Shown here: positions 1-9,141 of the stretch, in pieces
How positions within the stretch are numbered: the stretch's first letter is position 1
How the letters are laid out: each line of letters starts with the position of its first letter
Assembly (NCBI RefSeq): GCF_001425605.1
Contig: NZ_LMRG01000001.1
Location: forward strand, 501,597-565,596
Direction of reading: 5' to 3'
From: Rhizobium sp. Leaf453
Lineage (GTDB): Bacteria > Pseudomonadota > Alphaproteobacteria > Rhizobiales > Rhizobiaceae
DNA: 64,000 nucleotides
Translations under genes and position numbers: made by a program
Notes under the pieces: generated by a model
The model's input: the letters and a program-made list of their open reading frames with translations, nothing else
Databases searched by the model: none
What the model was told of the DNA's origin: nothing

Positions 1-21
1 TCTCCCCTTGCGGGAGAGGAC

Positions 22-64
22 ACAAAATCAACATCTTAGCCGCAGGCTAAGTGTTAGATTTTGT
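22..64. repeat. Imperfect palindrome in an intergenic repeat-like context
   Basis: Two 20-base arms (22-41 and 45-64) flank a 3-base loop. The outer 8 bases (ACAAAATC / GATTTTGT) and the inner 7 bases (CTTAGCC / GGCTAAG) pair exactly; the 5 bases between them do not. Just before it, bases 1-17 contain a CTCCCC-TTGCGGGAG stretch and just after it comes GGTGAGGGG. Both resemble pieces of the short palindromic repeats common between rhizobial genes. It lies 40 bases past the stop of the GFA gene on the minus strand and could act as its transcript terminator. The repeat-family assignment is inference. Confidence 0.5.
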
Positions 65-104
65 TGGTGAGGGGCTTGTTCTTCTGCCGCTATACCTGCC
101 GCCT

Positions 105-470
105 TCACGGCAACGGCCCAGGATGCATGTCGCGCCGTCCGTCGTAGCGTTCGATCGTCAGTTCGAAGAGGTCGATGTTGTCGATGCAGCGGGCGTTGAC
201 CGAGACTTTTCCGGCGGGATAACCGGTGCGCAGCAGGGCGACCCCGCAGGTGGGGCAGAAATGATGCCCCTCGGTGATACAGCGCCAGACATAGGTGGCC
301 ATCTGGCGTTTTTCGCTGAGAAGCTTGATCCGGTCGGCCGGGACCTTCCAGTGCAGGAAGCCGGAGCGCCGGCAAGTCGAGCAGTTGCATTCGATCAGTT
401 CGCCGATTTCCTCATCGATTTCAAAGCGGATTTCACCACAGTGACAGGAAAGCTTGTAGGGTTTTTCCAT
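105..470 (-). CDS. GFA / CENP-V family zinc-binding protein
   Basis: A 121-residue protein of the GFA (glutathione-dependent formaldehyde-activating enzyme-like) family. The zinc-ligand cysteines are visible in the usual pattern: CHCG near residue 10, CNCSTC near residue 29 and CPTCG near residue 72. Length is normal for the single-domain family. Many members are misnamed formaldehyde-activating enzymes; actual substrates are mostly unknown, so no reaction is claimed. It is a soluble cytoplasmic protein without signal peptide. It stands alone, 95 bases downstream of the PilZ-like gene on the same strand, with a palindrome after the stop. Confidence 0.85.
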   Translation of the reverse strand: MEKPYKLSCHCGEIRFEIDEEIGELIECNCSTCRRSGFLHWKVPADRIKLLSEKRQMATYVWRCITEGHHFCPTCGVALLRTGYPAGKVSVNARCIDNIDLFELTIERYDGRRDMHPGPLP

Positions 471-565
471 GCTCGATCATCCCGCTCCAGTGACGAATGA
501 TCAGTCACACATTGCCATGGCCATGGTGTCAAGCGCGCGTGGGTGTCAGCCGGTGGGATGGAGCA

Positions 566-919
566 TCAATTGTAGATATCCAGCACTCGGCCACGGTGAT
601 TGGGATGCGTGGAATAAACGAAAATCTTGTTGAGGTCTCGGTCCGAGATCAGCCGCAGGAAACGGGCTTCGAGGATGTTGTTGGCGTGGACGCGGCGGAC
701 AAGGCAGCCGATCATGCCGATGCGGGCACCGGTGATATCGAGGTAGAAATTTTGCGGCAACCTGAACTGGGTGGTGATGCCGATGACCGCGCTGCTCTTC
801 GATATTTGCAGCAACTCGCAGCGGCGTGAGGTCAGGTTGAGCATGCCGTTTTCGGTATACTCGATCCGGGCCTCGTTATGCGTCTCCTCCAGCGGGAAAT
901 AGGCTTCCCGATCATACAT
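566..919 (-). CDS. PilZ-like domain protein, degenerate
   Basis: A 117-residue protein that reads as one beta-rich PilZ-like domain. The start at 919 (MYDREAYFP) is preferred over the upstream in-frame ATG because a GGGAAGAA stretch precedes it at suitable distance. PilZ domains usually bind cyclic di-GMP through an RxxxR motif and a D/N-x-S-x-x-G motif. Here no RxxxR is evident and the second motif is reduced to something like ISKSSAVI, so canonical cyclic di-GMP binding is doubtful. The C-terminal half (GCLVRRVHANNILEARF) fits the PilZ barrel. Function unknown; the fold assignment is inference from pattern, not from a search. Confidence 0.55.
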   Translation of the reverse strand: MYDREAYFPLEETHNEARIEYTENGMLNLTSRRCELLQISKSSAVIGITTQFRLPQNFYLDITGARIGMIGCLVRRVHANNILEARFLRLISDRDLNKIFVYSTHPNHRGRVLDIYN

Positions 920-1062
920 GAAGGATTCTTCCCGGCTCAGATATGTCGGCCTGTCCGACGCTACTCCCCGCATCGCCCTTGCCCTCGTCTACCCGTCCGG
1001 AAAAGATGGCACGGGAGCCTTTAACGGAGCATGAGACGAAGATCTAAAATGATACACATCAT

Positions 1063-1100
1063 GAAAAGCCCACCTGAACCGCAGTCCAGACGGGCTTTTC
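1063..1100 (-). terminator. Probable terminator of the agl operon
   Basis: Nine-base perfect arms GAAAAGCCC (1063-1071) and GGGCTTTTC (1092-1100) flank a 20-base loop. It begins 16 bases after the aglK stop on the minus strand, with a short T-run in the distal arm. It is the only strong hairpin between aglK and the PilZ-like gene. Confidence 0.6.
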
Positions 1101-1115
1101 GAGGGTGTTGCTCGG

Positions 1116-2204
<1,089 letters not shown>

Positions 2205-2267
2205 GTCATCCTCCCCTTCATTCTCTCATTTTTGGCCGGACCTTTATGCGGGCCGGCTTGATCCGAT

Positions 2268-3932
2268 TTAGACGATACGGGCAAAGAACCCGCCCCATGC
2301 CGGCAGCGTGATCCCGTCGTCCGTCAATTGCGATGCGAAGCCGTGGCCTTCCAGAACTTCCAGCTGCTCCGACGGCCGTTCGATACGCGTTGCCTCTCCG
2401 CTCATGTTGAACAGGCAGAGGATCGTCTCGTTGCCGAATGTCCGCTCGAAACCGAGTACCGGCGCGGCATAGGGCCGGAATTCGATCTCGCCCTTGGCAA
2501 AGGCCGGATGCTGCTTGCGGAAAGCCAGGAAACGCCGGTAGTGATTGAGCACCGACTGCTGATCCGATTGCTGCACGGAAACAGCGCGCTCCAGATGCTC
2601 CTTCGGCACCGGCAGCCAAGGCTTGCCTTCGCCGAAGCCGCCGTTGACCGCGTCCTGTTCCCAGACCATCGGTGTGCGGCAGCCGTCGCGACCCTTGAAA
2701 TCGGGCCAGAACTGGATGCCGTAGGGGTCCTGCAAATCTTCGAAGGCGAGGTCCGCTTCCGTCAGGCCCAGTTCCTCACCCTGATAGATACAGGCCGAGC
2801 CGCGCAGCGTGGTCAGCAGGCTGACGAGAAACTTCGCATGCGCCTGATGATCGGCGATGTCTTGGCCCCAGCGGCTGACATGGCGCACGACGTCATGGTT
2901 CGAGAAAGCCCAGCACGCCCAGCCTTCGGGAGCGGCGCGGGCAAAATCGTGCAGCACCTGGGCGACGCTCGCCGGCGTGAGCGGATCGGGCGCCAGAAAC
3001 TCGAAGGCATAGCACATGTGCATCTTGTCATTGCCGGACGTGTATTGGCCGGCAATCTCAAGACCGATCTGGCTGTCGCCGACTTCGCCGACGGCGGCGA
3101 TTGCCGGGAACTCGTCCATGACGGTGCGGAAGCGCTTGAGAAATTCGAGGTTCTCCGGGCGGTTCTTGTCGTAGAGATGTTCCTGATAGTTATAGGGGTT
3201 CACCGCCGGCGCGGTGTTGGCATTGCGGCGTTCCGGGGCCAGAGCCGGATTGTCGCGCAGTTCCAGATCGTGGAAGTAAAAGTTGATCGTATCCAGCCGG
3301 AAGCCATCGACGCCGCGCTCCAACCAGAAACGCTCGACAGCCAGAAGCGCGTCCTGAACTTCCGGATTGTGCAGGTTGAGATCCGGCTGCGAGGTCAGGA
3401 AGTTGTGCATGTAATATTGCAGGCGTGTCGGGTCCCACTGCCAGGCGGAGCCGCCGAAGATCGACAGCCAGTTGTTCGGCGGCGTGCCATCCGGCTTCGA
3501 ATCCGACCAGACATACCAGTCGGACTTTGGATTGAAGCGGCTGGAGCGGCTTTCGACGAACCAGGGATGCTGGTCCGACGTATGCGACATGACGAGGTCG
3601 ATCATCACGCGGATGCCGAGGCGATGGGCCTCCGTGATCAGCGCGTCGAAATCGGCAAGCAGGCCAAAGATCGGATCGACGCCGGTATAGTTCGACACGT
3701 CATAGCCGAAGTCCTTCATCGGCGAGGTGAAGAACGGCGAGATCCAGATCGCATCCACGCCCAACGACGCGACATGCGGCAACCGTGCGGTGATGCCCTT
3801 CAGGTCGCCGATGCCGTCGCCGTTCGAGTCCTGGTAGGAACGCGGGTAGATCTGATAGATCACCGCGCCCCGCCACCAGTCCCGGTCGGCCTGCAATGTC
3901 GAACCAATTGCCTGGGTCATGCTCATATTCAT
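2268..3932 (-). CDS. aglA: Alpha-glucosidase AglA (GH13)
   Basis: A 554-residue cytoplasmic alpha-glucosidase that hydrolyses the alpha-glucosides imported by AglEFGK. Family 13 conserved regions are present in order: DAIWISPFF with GYDV near residue 60, DLVMSHTSDQHPWF near 112, GFRLDT near 210 carrying the nucleophile aspartate, GEVGD near 283 carrying the acid/base glutamate, and FSNHDVVRH near 346 with the transition-state aspartate. Length is typical for oligo-1,6-glucosidase-like enzymes. The start MNMSMTQA has alternative in-frame ATGs a few codons later. It sits inside the transporter operon between aglG and aglK, so uptake and hydrolysis are co-expressed. Confidence 0.93.
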   Translation of the reverse strand: MNMSMTQAIGSTLQADRDWWRGAVIYQIYPRSYQDSNGDGIGDLKGITARLPHVASLGVDAIWISPFFTSPMKDFGYDVSNYTGVDPIFGLLADFDALITEAHRLGIRVMIDLVMSHTSDQHPWFVESRSSRFNPKSDWYVWSDSKPDGTPPNNWLSIFGGSAWQWDPTRLQYYMHNFLTSQPDLNLHNPEVQDALLAVERFWLERGVDGFRLDTINFYFHDLELRDNPALAPERRNANTAPAVNPYNYQEHLYDKNRPENLEFLKRFRTVMDEFPAIAAVGEVGDSQIGLEIAGQYTSGNDKMHMCYAFEFLAPDPLTPASVAQVLHDFARAAPEGWACWAFSNHDVVRHVSRWGQDIADHQAHAKFLVSLLTTLRGSACIYQGEELGLTEADLAFEDLQDPYGIQFWPDFKGRDGCRTPMVWEQDAVNGGFGEGKPWLPVPKEHLERAVSVQQSDQQSVLNHYRRFLAFRKQHPAFAKGEIEFRPYAAPVLGFERTFGNETILCLFNMSGEATRIERPSEQLEVLEGHGFASQLTDDGITLPAWGGFFARIV

Positions 3933-3962
3933 TCCTGTAGACGTCCTTGAGATTACGAGATT

Positions 3963-5108
3963 TCAACCGCCCTTGACCGAGCCCGCCAGCAGACCACGCA
4001 CCAGGTAGCGCTGCAGGGTGAAGAACACGATCAGCGGCACGATAATGGTAATGAAGGCCGAGGCCGTCAGGATTTCCCAGTTGCCGCCGCGCGAGCCGAG
4101 CAGGTTGACGAGACGGCCGGTGAGAACCAGTTCGTCATTGCCGGTGCCGAGGAAGACCATGGCGACCAGCAGGTCGTTCCAGGTCCAGAGGAACTGGAAG
4201 ATCGAGAACGATGCCAGCGCCGGGAAGGACAAGGGCAGGATGATCTTGATGAAGATATCGAAATCGGAAGCGCCATCGACACGGGCCGATTCCATGATCT
4301 CGCGCGGCAGGCCGGCCATGTAGTTGCGCAGGAGATAGATGGCGAGCGGCAGGCCGAAGCCCATATGCGCCAGCCAGATGCCGACATAGGTCTTGGCCGG
4401 GACACCGAAGAACGCGCCGACGCCATTATACAATTTCAGCAGCGGGATCAGCGACATCTGCAGCGGCACGACGAGCAGGCCGACGACGACGGCAATCAGG
4501 ATCGCGCGGCCGGGGAACTTCATCCAGGCCAGTGCATAGGCTGCGAAGGCGGCAACGAGGATCGGGATGACGGTCGCGGGAATGGCGACGGTCAGCGAGT
4601 TGATGAAGGATGCGCCGATGCCGGCGGCCCGCATGACTTCGCGATAATTGTCGAAGGTGAAGCGCGGCGGAACGGCGGCAGTGTAGAAGATGCGCTGTCC
4701 GCGCGTGCCTTCCATACGGGTTGGCGAAACGATCTCGTAAGAGCCGTCGTCCTGGACGGTCAGCGTCTGGCCATCGCCAAGGTCGGCAGCCATACCAACA
4801 GCAAATGCGGTCGGTTGCAGCGGCCGGACACCGAAGGCCGAAACCTTCGAATTGCCGCCTTCCAGAAGGTTCCCCGCGATGACGAACTTGCCGTCACGCT
4901 CGACCTGCGTTTCTGGCAAGGCGGCACGACCGGTGAGGTTCTGCGATGATGTGGACAGAGCCGTCCACCAGCCGGAAACGGCCAACTGGTCCTTGTCACG
5001 CAGCGACGAGATCAGGAGGCCGGCGGTCGGCAGGGTCCAGAGGACCACCAGCAGGACGACGGAAATATGGACGAGCCAGACAAGTGGCGAGCGGGAAGAA
5101 GCAATCAT
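3963..5108 (-). CDS. aglG: Alpha-glucoside ABC transporter permease AglG
   Basis: A 381-residue inner-membrane permease of the MalG type. TM1 lies at residues 12-34, then comes an unusually long periplasmic insertion of about 120 residues (rich in G, T and D) before the next helices. Five more helices follow in the C-terminal 220 residues. The EAA loop that docks AglK is visible as REIMESARVDGAS near residue 272. The large insertion is, as far as I know, typical of AglG and not a sign of fusion. The gene follows aglF by one base, so translation is probably coupled. Confidence 0.92.
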   Translation of the reverse strand: MIASSRSPLVWLVHISVVLLVVLWTLPTAGLLISSLRDKDQLAVSGWWTALSTSSQNLTGRAALPETQVERDGKFVIAGNLLEGGNSKVSAFGVRPLQPTAFAVGMAADLGDGQTLTVQDDGSYEIVSPTRMEGTRGQRIFYTAAVPPRFTFDNYREVMRAAGIGASFINSLTVAIPATVIPILVAAFAAYALAWMKFPGRAILIAVVVGLLVVPLQMSLIPLLKLYNGVGAFFGVPAKTYVGIWLAHMGFGLPLAIYLLRNYMAGLPREIMESARVDGASDFDIFIKIILPLSFPALASFSIFQFLWTWNDLLVAMVFLGTGNDELVLTGRLVNLLGSRGGNWEILTASAFITIIVPLIVFFTLQRYLVRGLLAGSVKGG

Positions 5109-5109
5109 C

Positions 5110-6120
5110 TCAATGGCCCTCCATTTCCTTGGTCGCGTTGCGGATGTTCCAGATCATGATCGGGATCACGAGAACCATGATGATGACGGCGATCGCAGCA
5201 CCACGGCCGAAGTCCCCGCCCCCGCGGAACATCCAGTCGAACATAAGATTGGCGAGAACCTGGCTTTGCCACTGCCCGTTTGTCATGGCGAGCACGATGT
5301 CGAAGACCTTGAGCACCAGGATGGTGATGGTCGTCCAGACGACCGCGATCGTGCCCCACATCTGCGGGATCATGATCTTGAAGAAGATCTGCAGGCCGTT
5401 GGCGCCATCGATGACGGCAGCCTCGATGGTTTCTTCCGGAATGCCGCGCAGGGCGGCCGACAGGATGACCATGGCAAAACCGGTCTGGATCCAGATCAGG
5501 ATGACCATGAGGAAGAAGTTGTTCCAGAAGGGCAGCGTCACCCAGGCTTCCGGCGAGCCACCAAAATAGACGACAATGGCGTTCAGGAGACCGATCTGCT
5601 CGGTGCCTTCGGCGCGGTAATCGTAGATGAACTTCCAGATGACGGACGCGCCGACGAAGGAAATCGCCATCGGCATGAAGATCAGCGTCTTGGCGATATT
5701 GCCCCACCAGATGCGATCGGTGAGCGCCGCGATGATCAGGCCGAAGAAGGTGGCAGCGGCGGGCACGACCAGCAGCCAGAGGAAGTTGTTGTAGATCGAC
5801 TGGCGGAACTCGCCGTCATTGAACATCCAGATGAAATTGTTCAATCCGACGAAATTCTCACCTGCCCTGTCATGCAGACTGAGCCAGACGGAGGCGATGA
5901 CGGGATAAATCAGGTAGATGGTCAGCGAAAACAGCGCCGGACCGAGGAAGAGCCAGGGTCGGATGGCATTGGTGATGCGCAGGTTGCGCGAGGCGACCGG
6001 ACCTGTCAGCCCTTTCGATGGAAAGATCCTGTCGAGGATCCAGTTCGTACCGAAGAAATAGGCGGCGCAGGCGAGAACCCCCGCAGCCATCGTGGCGATG
6101 GCGAATAACAACTGCTGCAT
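5110..6120 (-). CDS. aglF: Alpha-glucoside ABC transporter permease AglF
   Basis: A 336-residue inner-membrane permease of the MalF type that pairs with AglG. About eight hydrophobic helices are visible, including two in the N-terminal 75 residues. The EAA cytoplasmic loop appears as ETIEAAVIDGANG near residue 233. A 310-base gap with a GC-rich hairpin separates it from aglE, while it runs directly into aglG. That arrangement usually gives more binding protein than permease. Confidence 0.92.
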   Translation of the reverse strand: MQQLLFAIATMAAGVLACAAYFFGTNWILDRIFPSKGLTGPVASRNLRITNAIRPWLFLGPALFSLTIYLIYPVIASVWLSLHDRAGENFVGLNNFIWMFNDGEFRQSIYNNFLWLLVVPAAATFFGLIIAALTDRIWWGNIAKTLIFMPMAISFVGASVIWKFIYDYRAEGTEQIGLLNAIVVYFGGSPEAWVTLPFWNNFFLMVILIWIQTGFAMVILSAALRGIPEETIEAAVIDGANGLQIFFKIMIPQMWGTIAVVWTTITILVLKVFDIVLAMTNGQWQSQVLANLMFDWMFRGGGDFGRGAAIAVIIMVLVIPIMIWNIRNATKEMEGH

Positions 6121-6360
6121 GGCAACTTCCTCCCCAGGAATGTAAGGCCGGATGTACGGCCTGGCCGCCTTTGCCGCATGATATCCTCGATACGGGATGC
6201 ATGCTGGGCCGGAACGGTCGCACCGCCTCTTTGCCGGGCGTCACATACGCTCGGCAGCGGTTCCTATTCCAAGGCGCTTTATGTTGGCTTCGTCACCATC
6301 GTCAGCGCCTCACAGGCGAACGCGTTTCGATGGGTTTCAGGCCTTGCAGTCTTTTTCTTG

Positions 6361-6387
6361 CCGGCCCCGGATTTCTTCCGGAGCCGG
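6361..6387 (-). promoter_or_regulatory. Hairpin between aglE and aglF
   Basis: Ten-base arms CCGGCCCCGG (6361-6370) and CCGGAGCCGG (6378-6387) pair with one G-U and enclose a 7-base loop. It lies 44 bases past the aglE stop and has no strong T-run after it on the minus strand. It is therefore more likely an mRNA-stabilising or partially terminating element than a full terminator. The rest of the 310-base gap (6121-6430) shows no convincing gene. Confidence 0.5.
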
Positions 6388-6430
6388 TCTTGTGAACTGC
6401 GCGCTTCAGGCGCGAATGGCCTGACCGATC

Positions 6431-7789
6431 TTACTTGATCGAGTCCCATGCCTTCTGGATGCCGTCGGCGACATCCTGTGCCGACTTGCCACCAACGTAA
6501 TCGACCATGCCGGTCCAGAACGCGCCCGCGCCGATCTTGCCGGGCATCAGGTCGGAGCCGTCGAAGCGGAAGGTCGTTGCGTTCAGCAGGATTTCGCCCT
6601 GCTTCTTCATCGGGCCGTTGGCATAGACTTCCTTGTTGGCGCTCTTCAGCGGCGTCAGGAAGCTCGTCTGAGCCATCCAGACTTCGTGCGCGATCGGCGT
6701 TTCGAGGAATTCGATGAAGGCGCGCGCAGCCGGCGTGTCCTTGGTGATCATGGCGAGCGTGCCGGCACCGAGAACCGGGTTGCCGAGCTCCGGCTTGCTG
6801 GCGTAAGGCGGCATGTAGAAGAAATCAGCATCTTCGCCGACAACCGTGCCTTCCGGGAAGAACGACGGAATGAACGAGGCCTGATGGTGCAGGTAGCACT
6901 TCGGCGGCGACGCAAACAGGCCCTTCGGGCTGTCGCGGAAGTCGGCCGAAGCAACGGCAGCAGCACCGCCATCGACATTCTTGTCGTTCTTGGCGAACCA
7001 GCCGAACTCGTCGATGGCGCCGACGACAGCCGGGTCGTTGAACGGAAGCGCGTTGGTGACCCACTTGTCATAGGTTTCGGCCGGCTGCGTGCGCAGCATC
7101 ATGTCTTCGACCCAGTCGGTCGCCGGCCAGCCGGTCGCACCGCCGGAGCCCAGACCGATGCACCAGGGCGTACCGCCATCGGCAACGATCTTTTCGGTCA
7201 GCGCCTTCAGTTCTTCCATGGTCTTCGGAACTTCATAGCCCGAATCCTCGAAGTTTTCCGGCACGTACCAGACCAGCGACTTCACGTCGATCTTGTAGGG
7301 GAATGCGTAGAGTTCTTTCTTGCCGTCCTTGCCGGCATAGGTCGAGAGATCGACCCAGGACTGGCCAGCGGCATAGTTTTCGAGGAGCCACTTCTTGGTG
7401 TCCTCGCCGAGCGGCGTCAGGTAGCCCTTCGAGGCGAGGTCGGCGATGAGGCCCGGCTGCGGCAGGACGGCGACATCCGGCGGGCTGCCAGCCTGCGTGT
7501 CGATGACGATCTGCTGCTCGTAGTTTTCCGAGGAGGAGTATTTCACATCGACGCCGGTTGCATCACGGAAATAGTCGAGTACGGACTGGACAAGGGCCTC
7601 GTCCTCACCGCGCCACGGTCCGAAGATGGTCAGCGTCTGACCCTTGAGGTCGTGACCCTTCTTGAACTCTTCGTAGCTTCCCCAGTTGAACTTGGAATCT
7701 TCACCCGGCTTGAATTTCAGCTCGGCGGCATTCGCGGCACCAGCCACAAGCGCCAGCGCTGCCACTCCCATCAAGAATGTTCTTTTCAC
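6431..7789 (-). CDS. aglE: Alpha-glucoside-binding periplasmic protein AglE
   Basis: A 452-residue solute-binding protein (family 1 extracellular binding protein) that delivers alpha-glucosides to AglFGK. I place the start at a GTG at 7789, giving VKRTFLMGVAALALVAGAANA, a classic Sec signal peptide with AxA cleavage near residue 21. A strong GGAGGAAA ribosome site precedes it. The longer in-frame version would add 31 residues reading through the operator region and has no signal sequence at its front. The mature protein is rich in aromatic sugar-binding residues. First gene of the operon, with an operator palindrome at 7857-7870 upstream. Confidence 0.92.
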   Translation of the reverse strand: MKRTFLMGVAALALVAGAANAAELKFKPGEDSKFNWGSYEEFKKGHDLKGQTLTIFGPWRGEDEALVQSVLDYFRDATGVDVKYSSSENYEQQIVIDTQAGSPPDVAVLPQPGLIADLASKGYLTPLGEDTKKWLLENYAAGQSWVDLSTYAGKDGKKELYAFPYKIDVKSLVWYVPENFEDSGYEVPKTMEELKALTEKIVADGGTPWCIGLGSGGATGWPATDWVEDMMLRTQPAETYDKWVTNALPFNDPAVVGAIDEFGWFAKNDKNVDGGAAAVASADFRDSPKGLFASPPKCYLHHQASFIPSFFPEGTVVGEDADFFYMPPYASKPELGNPVLGAGTLAMITKDTPAARAFIEFLETPIAHEVWMAQTSFLTPLKSANKEVYANGPMKKQGEILLNATTFRFDGSDLMPGKIGAGAFWTGMVDYVGGKSAQDVADGIQKAWDSIK

Positions 7790-7856
7790 GTCATTTCCTC
7801 CCAAGAAATGCCCGACCCATTTTGTTGCCGGGCGGATATCATTGCGCCCACAAAAT

Positions 7857-7870
7857 TCAAAGCGCTTTGA
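7857..7870. promoter_or_regulatory. Putative AglR operator O1 (aglE side)
   Basis: Perfect 14-base palindrome TCAAAGCGCTTTGA. It lies 68 bases upstream of the aglE GTG start. The core with a central CG step is the form typically bound by LacI-family repressors. A near-identical copy lies at 8061-8072. Confidence 0.7.
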
Positions 7871-8060
7871 GTTTGCTAACAAATCATTTTGAGGGGCAGA
7901 AAGTCAAGTGCTTTCCCACAGCCGGGAAAATGCCGATGATTTTATGCACTGCAGCGAAGGTTTGCGTCGCAATGAAGCCAATTTTTCTTTGTTGGTGCGT
8001 CACGGAGTGTTACAAAACCGTCCGCGCCTTGACACTGAAAAAGGAAATTCTAATAAAAAT

Positions 8061-8072
8061 CAAAGCGCTTTG
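8061..8072. promoter_or_regulatory. Putative AglR operator O2 (aglR side)
   Basis: Perfect 12-base palindrome CAAAGCGCTTTG, 17 bases before the aglR ATG and directly abutting its GGGAGG ribosome site. The centre-to-centre distance to O1 is about 203 bases. This position suggests autoregulation of aglR and possibly looping between two AglR dimers. Confidence 0.7.
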
Positions 8073-8088
8073 GGAGGATGCGCTGACA

Positions 8089-9120
8089 ATGAACGTGAAT
8101 TTGAAGCAGCTGGCGGAGATGCTGGGCCTGTCGCAAACGACGGTCAGCCGCGCACTCAACGGCTATCCGGAGGTGAATGCGGAAACGCGCCAGCGTGTAC
8201 TGAGCGCCGTGCGCGACACCGGTTATCGCCCCAATCGCGCCGCCCAGAGACTAGCGACGGGTCGGGCCGGGTCGATCGGGCTCGTCATGCCGATCGCGCA
8301 GGGCATCGATTCGGATGTGCATTTCGGCGAATTCCTGGCTGGTCTCGGGGAGGAATCCGTTCGCCACGATTTCCATTTCGTCATCAATCCGAGCGCGCCT
8401 GACGACGAGGAAGCAACATTCAAGCGACTGGCGGCGAGCGGCAATGTCGATGCCCTTTTCCTGGCTTATGTCCGCGCCAACGATCCGCGCATAGCCATGC
8501 TGAAATCGCTGTCGATCCCCTTCGTCGTCCATGGCCGCGCGATCGGACAAGCGGCCGACTATCCGTTTCTCGACATCGACAATACCGGCGCCTTTTATGA
8601 CGCAACGCGGTTGCTGATCCAGCTTGGGCATAGGCGGATCGCGCTGATCAACGGCCCGGGAAACCTGACCTTCTCCATCCGCCGGGCCAAGGGCATGCGG
8701 CGCGCGCTGGAGGAAAACGGCATGACGCTGGACGAGAGCCTCGTGCATAACTCTCTGATGACCGACGAATACGGCCATCGGGCCATGCAGCAATTTCTGG
8801 ACAGCGAACGCCCGCCGACCGCAGTGCTGTGTTCGAGTACCGTGATAGCACTCGGCGCCGTCAGGGCCATCAACAAGGCCGGGCTGCAGATCGGCAGCGA
8901 TATCTCGCTGATCGCCCATGACGACGTTCTGCCGATGCTGAAGCCGGAGAATTTCAGCGTGCCTCTGACAACAACGCGATCGTCGCTTCGGGCAGCCGGG
9001 TCACGCATCGCGACACGGCTGATCTCGCGCATCCTCAAGACCGGTGACTATCCGGATCAGGAACTGTGGCGCACGGAACTGATCGTCAGGGCCTCCACCG
9101 GCCCTGCCGCACGGTCGTGA
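8089..9120 (+). CDS. aglR: LacI-family transcriptional regulator AglR
   Basis: A 343-residue repressor. The N-terminal helix-turn-helix (LKQLAEMLGLSQTTVSRALNG) and hinge region (GYRPNRAAQRLATGRAG) are canonical; the rest is the periplasmic-binding-protein-like sensor domain. I choose ATG 8089 because the HTH starts four residues later and a GGGAGG site precedes it. The longer reading starting at 7777 would run through both operators. Divergent from aglE, it most likely represses aglEFGAK and itself until an alpha-glucoside-derived inducer binds. It converges with folD, 21 bases apart. Confidence 0.9.
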   Translation: MNVNLKQLAEMLGLSQTTVSRALNGYPEVNAETRQRVLSAVRDTGYRPNRAAQRLATGRAGSIGLVMPIAQGIDSDVHFGEFLAGLGEESVRHDFHFVINPSAPDDEEATFKRLAASGNVDALFLAYVRANDPRIAMLKSLSIPFVVHGRAIGQAADYPFLDIDNTGAFYDATRLLIQLGHRRIALINGPGNLTFSIRRAKGMRRALEENGMTLDESLVHNSLMTDEYGHRAMQQFLDSERPPTAVLCSSTVIALGAVRAINKAGLQIGSDISLIAHDDVLPMLKPENFSVPLTTTRSSLRAAGSRIATRLISRILKTGDYPDQELWRTELIVRASTGPAARS

Positions 9121-9141
9121 AGATCAGTCAAGCCTTCCAAC

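Noticed and set aside
2328-3950. 540-residue open frame on the plus strand opposite aglA
   Set aside because: It lies exactly antisense to a clear GH13 gene, has no recognisable domain and is rich in R, A, E and D. Long antisense frames are a by-product of GC-rich codon use.
3963-5108. Large periplasmic insertion in AglG considered as a gene fusion
   Set aside because: The insertion keeps the same frame and composition, and AglG proteins are longer than MalG for this reason.
6018-6438. Several plus-strand frames in the aglE-aglF gap
   Set aside because: They overlap aglF or the hairpin, lack ribosome sites and show no protein-like pattern.
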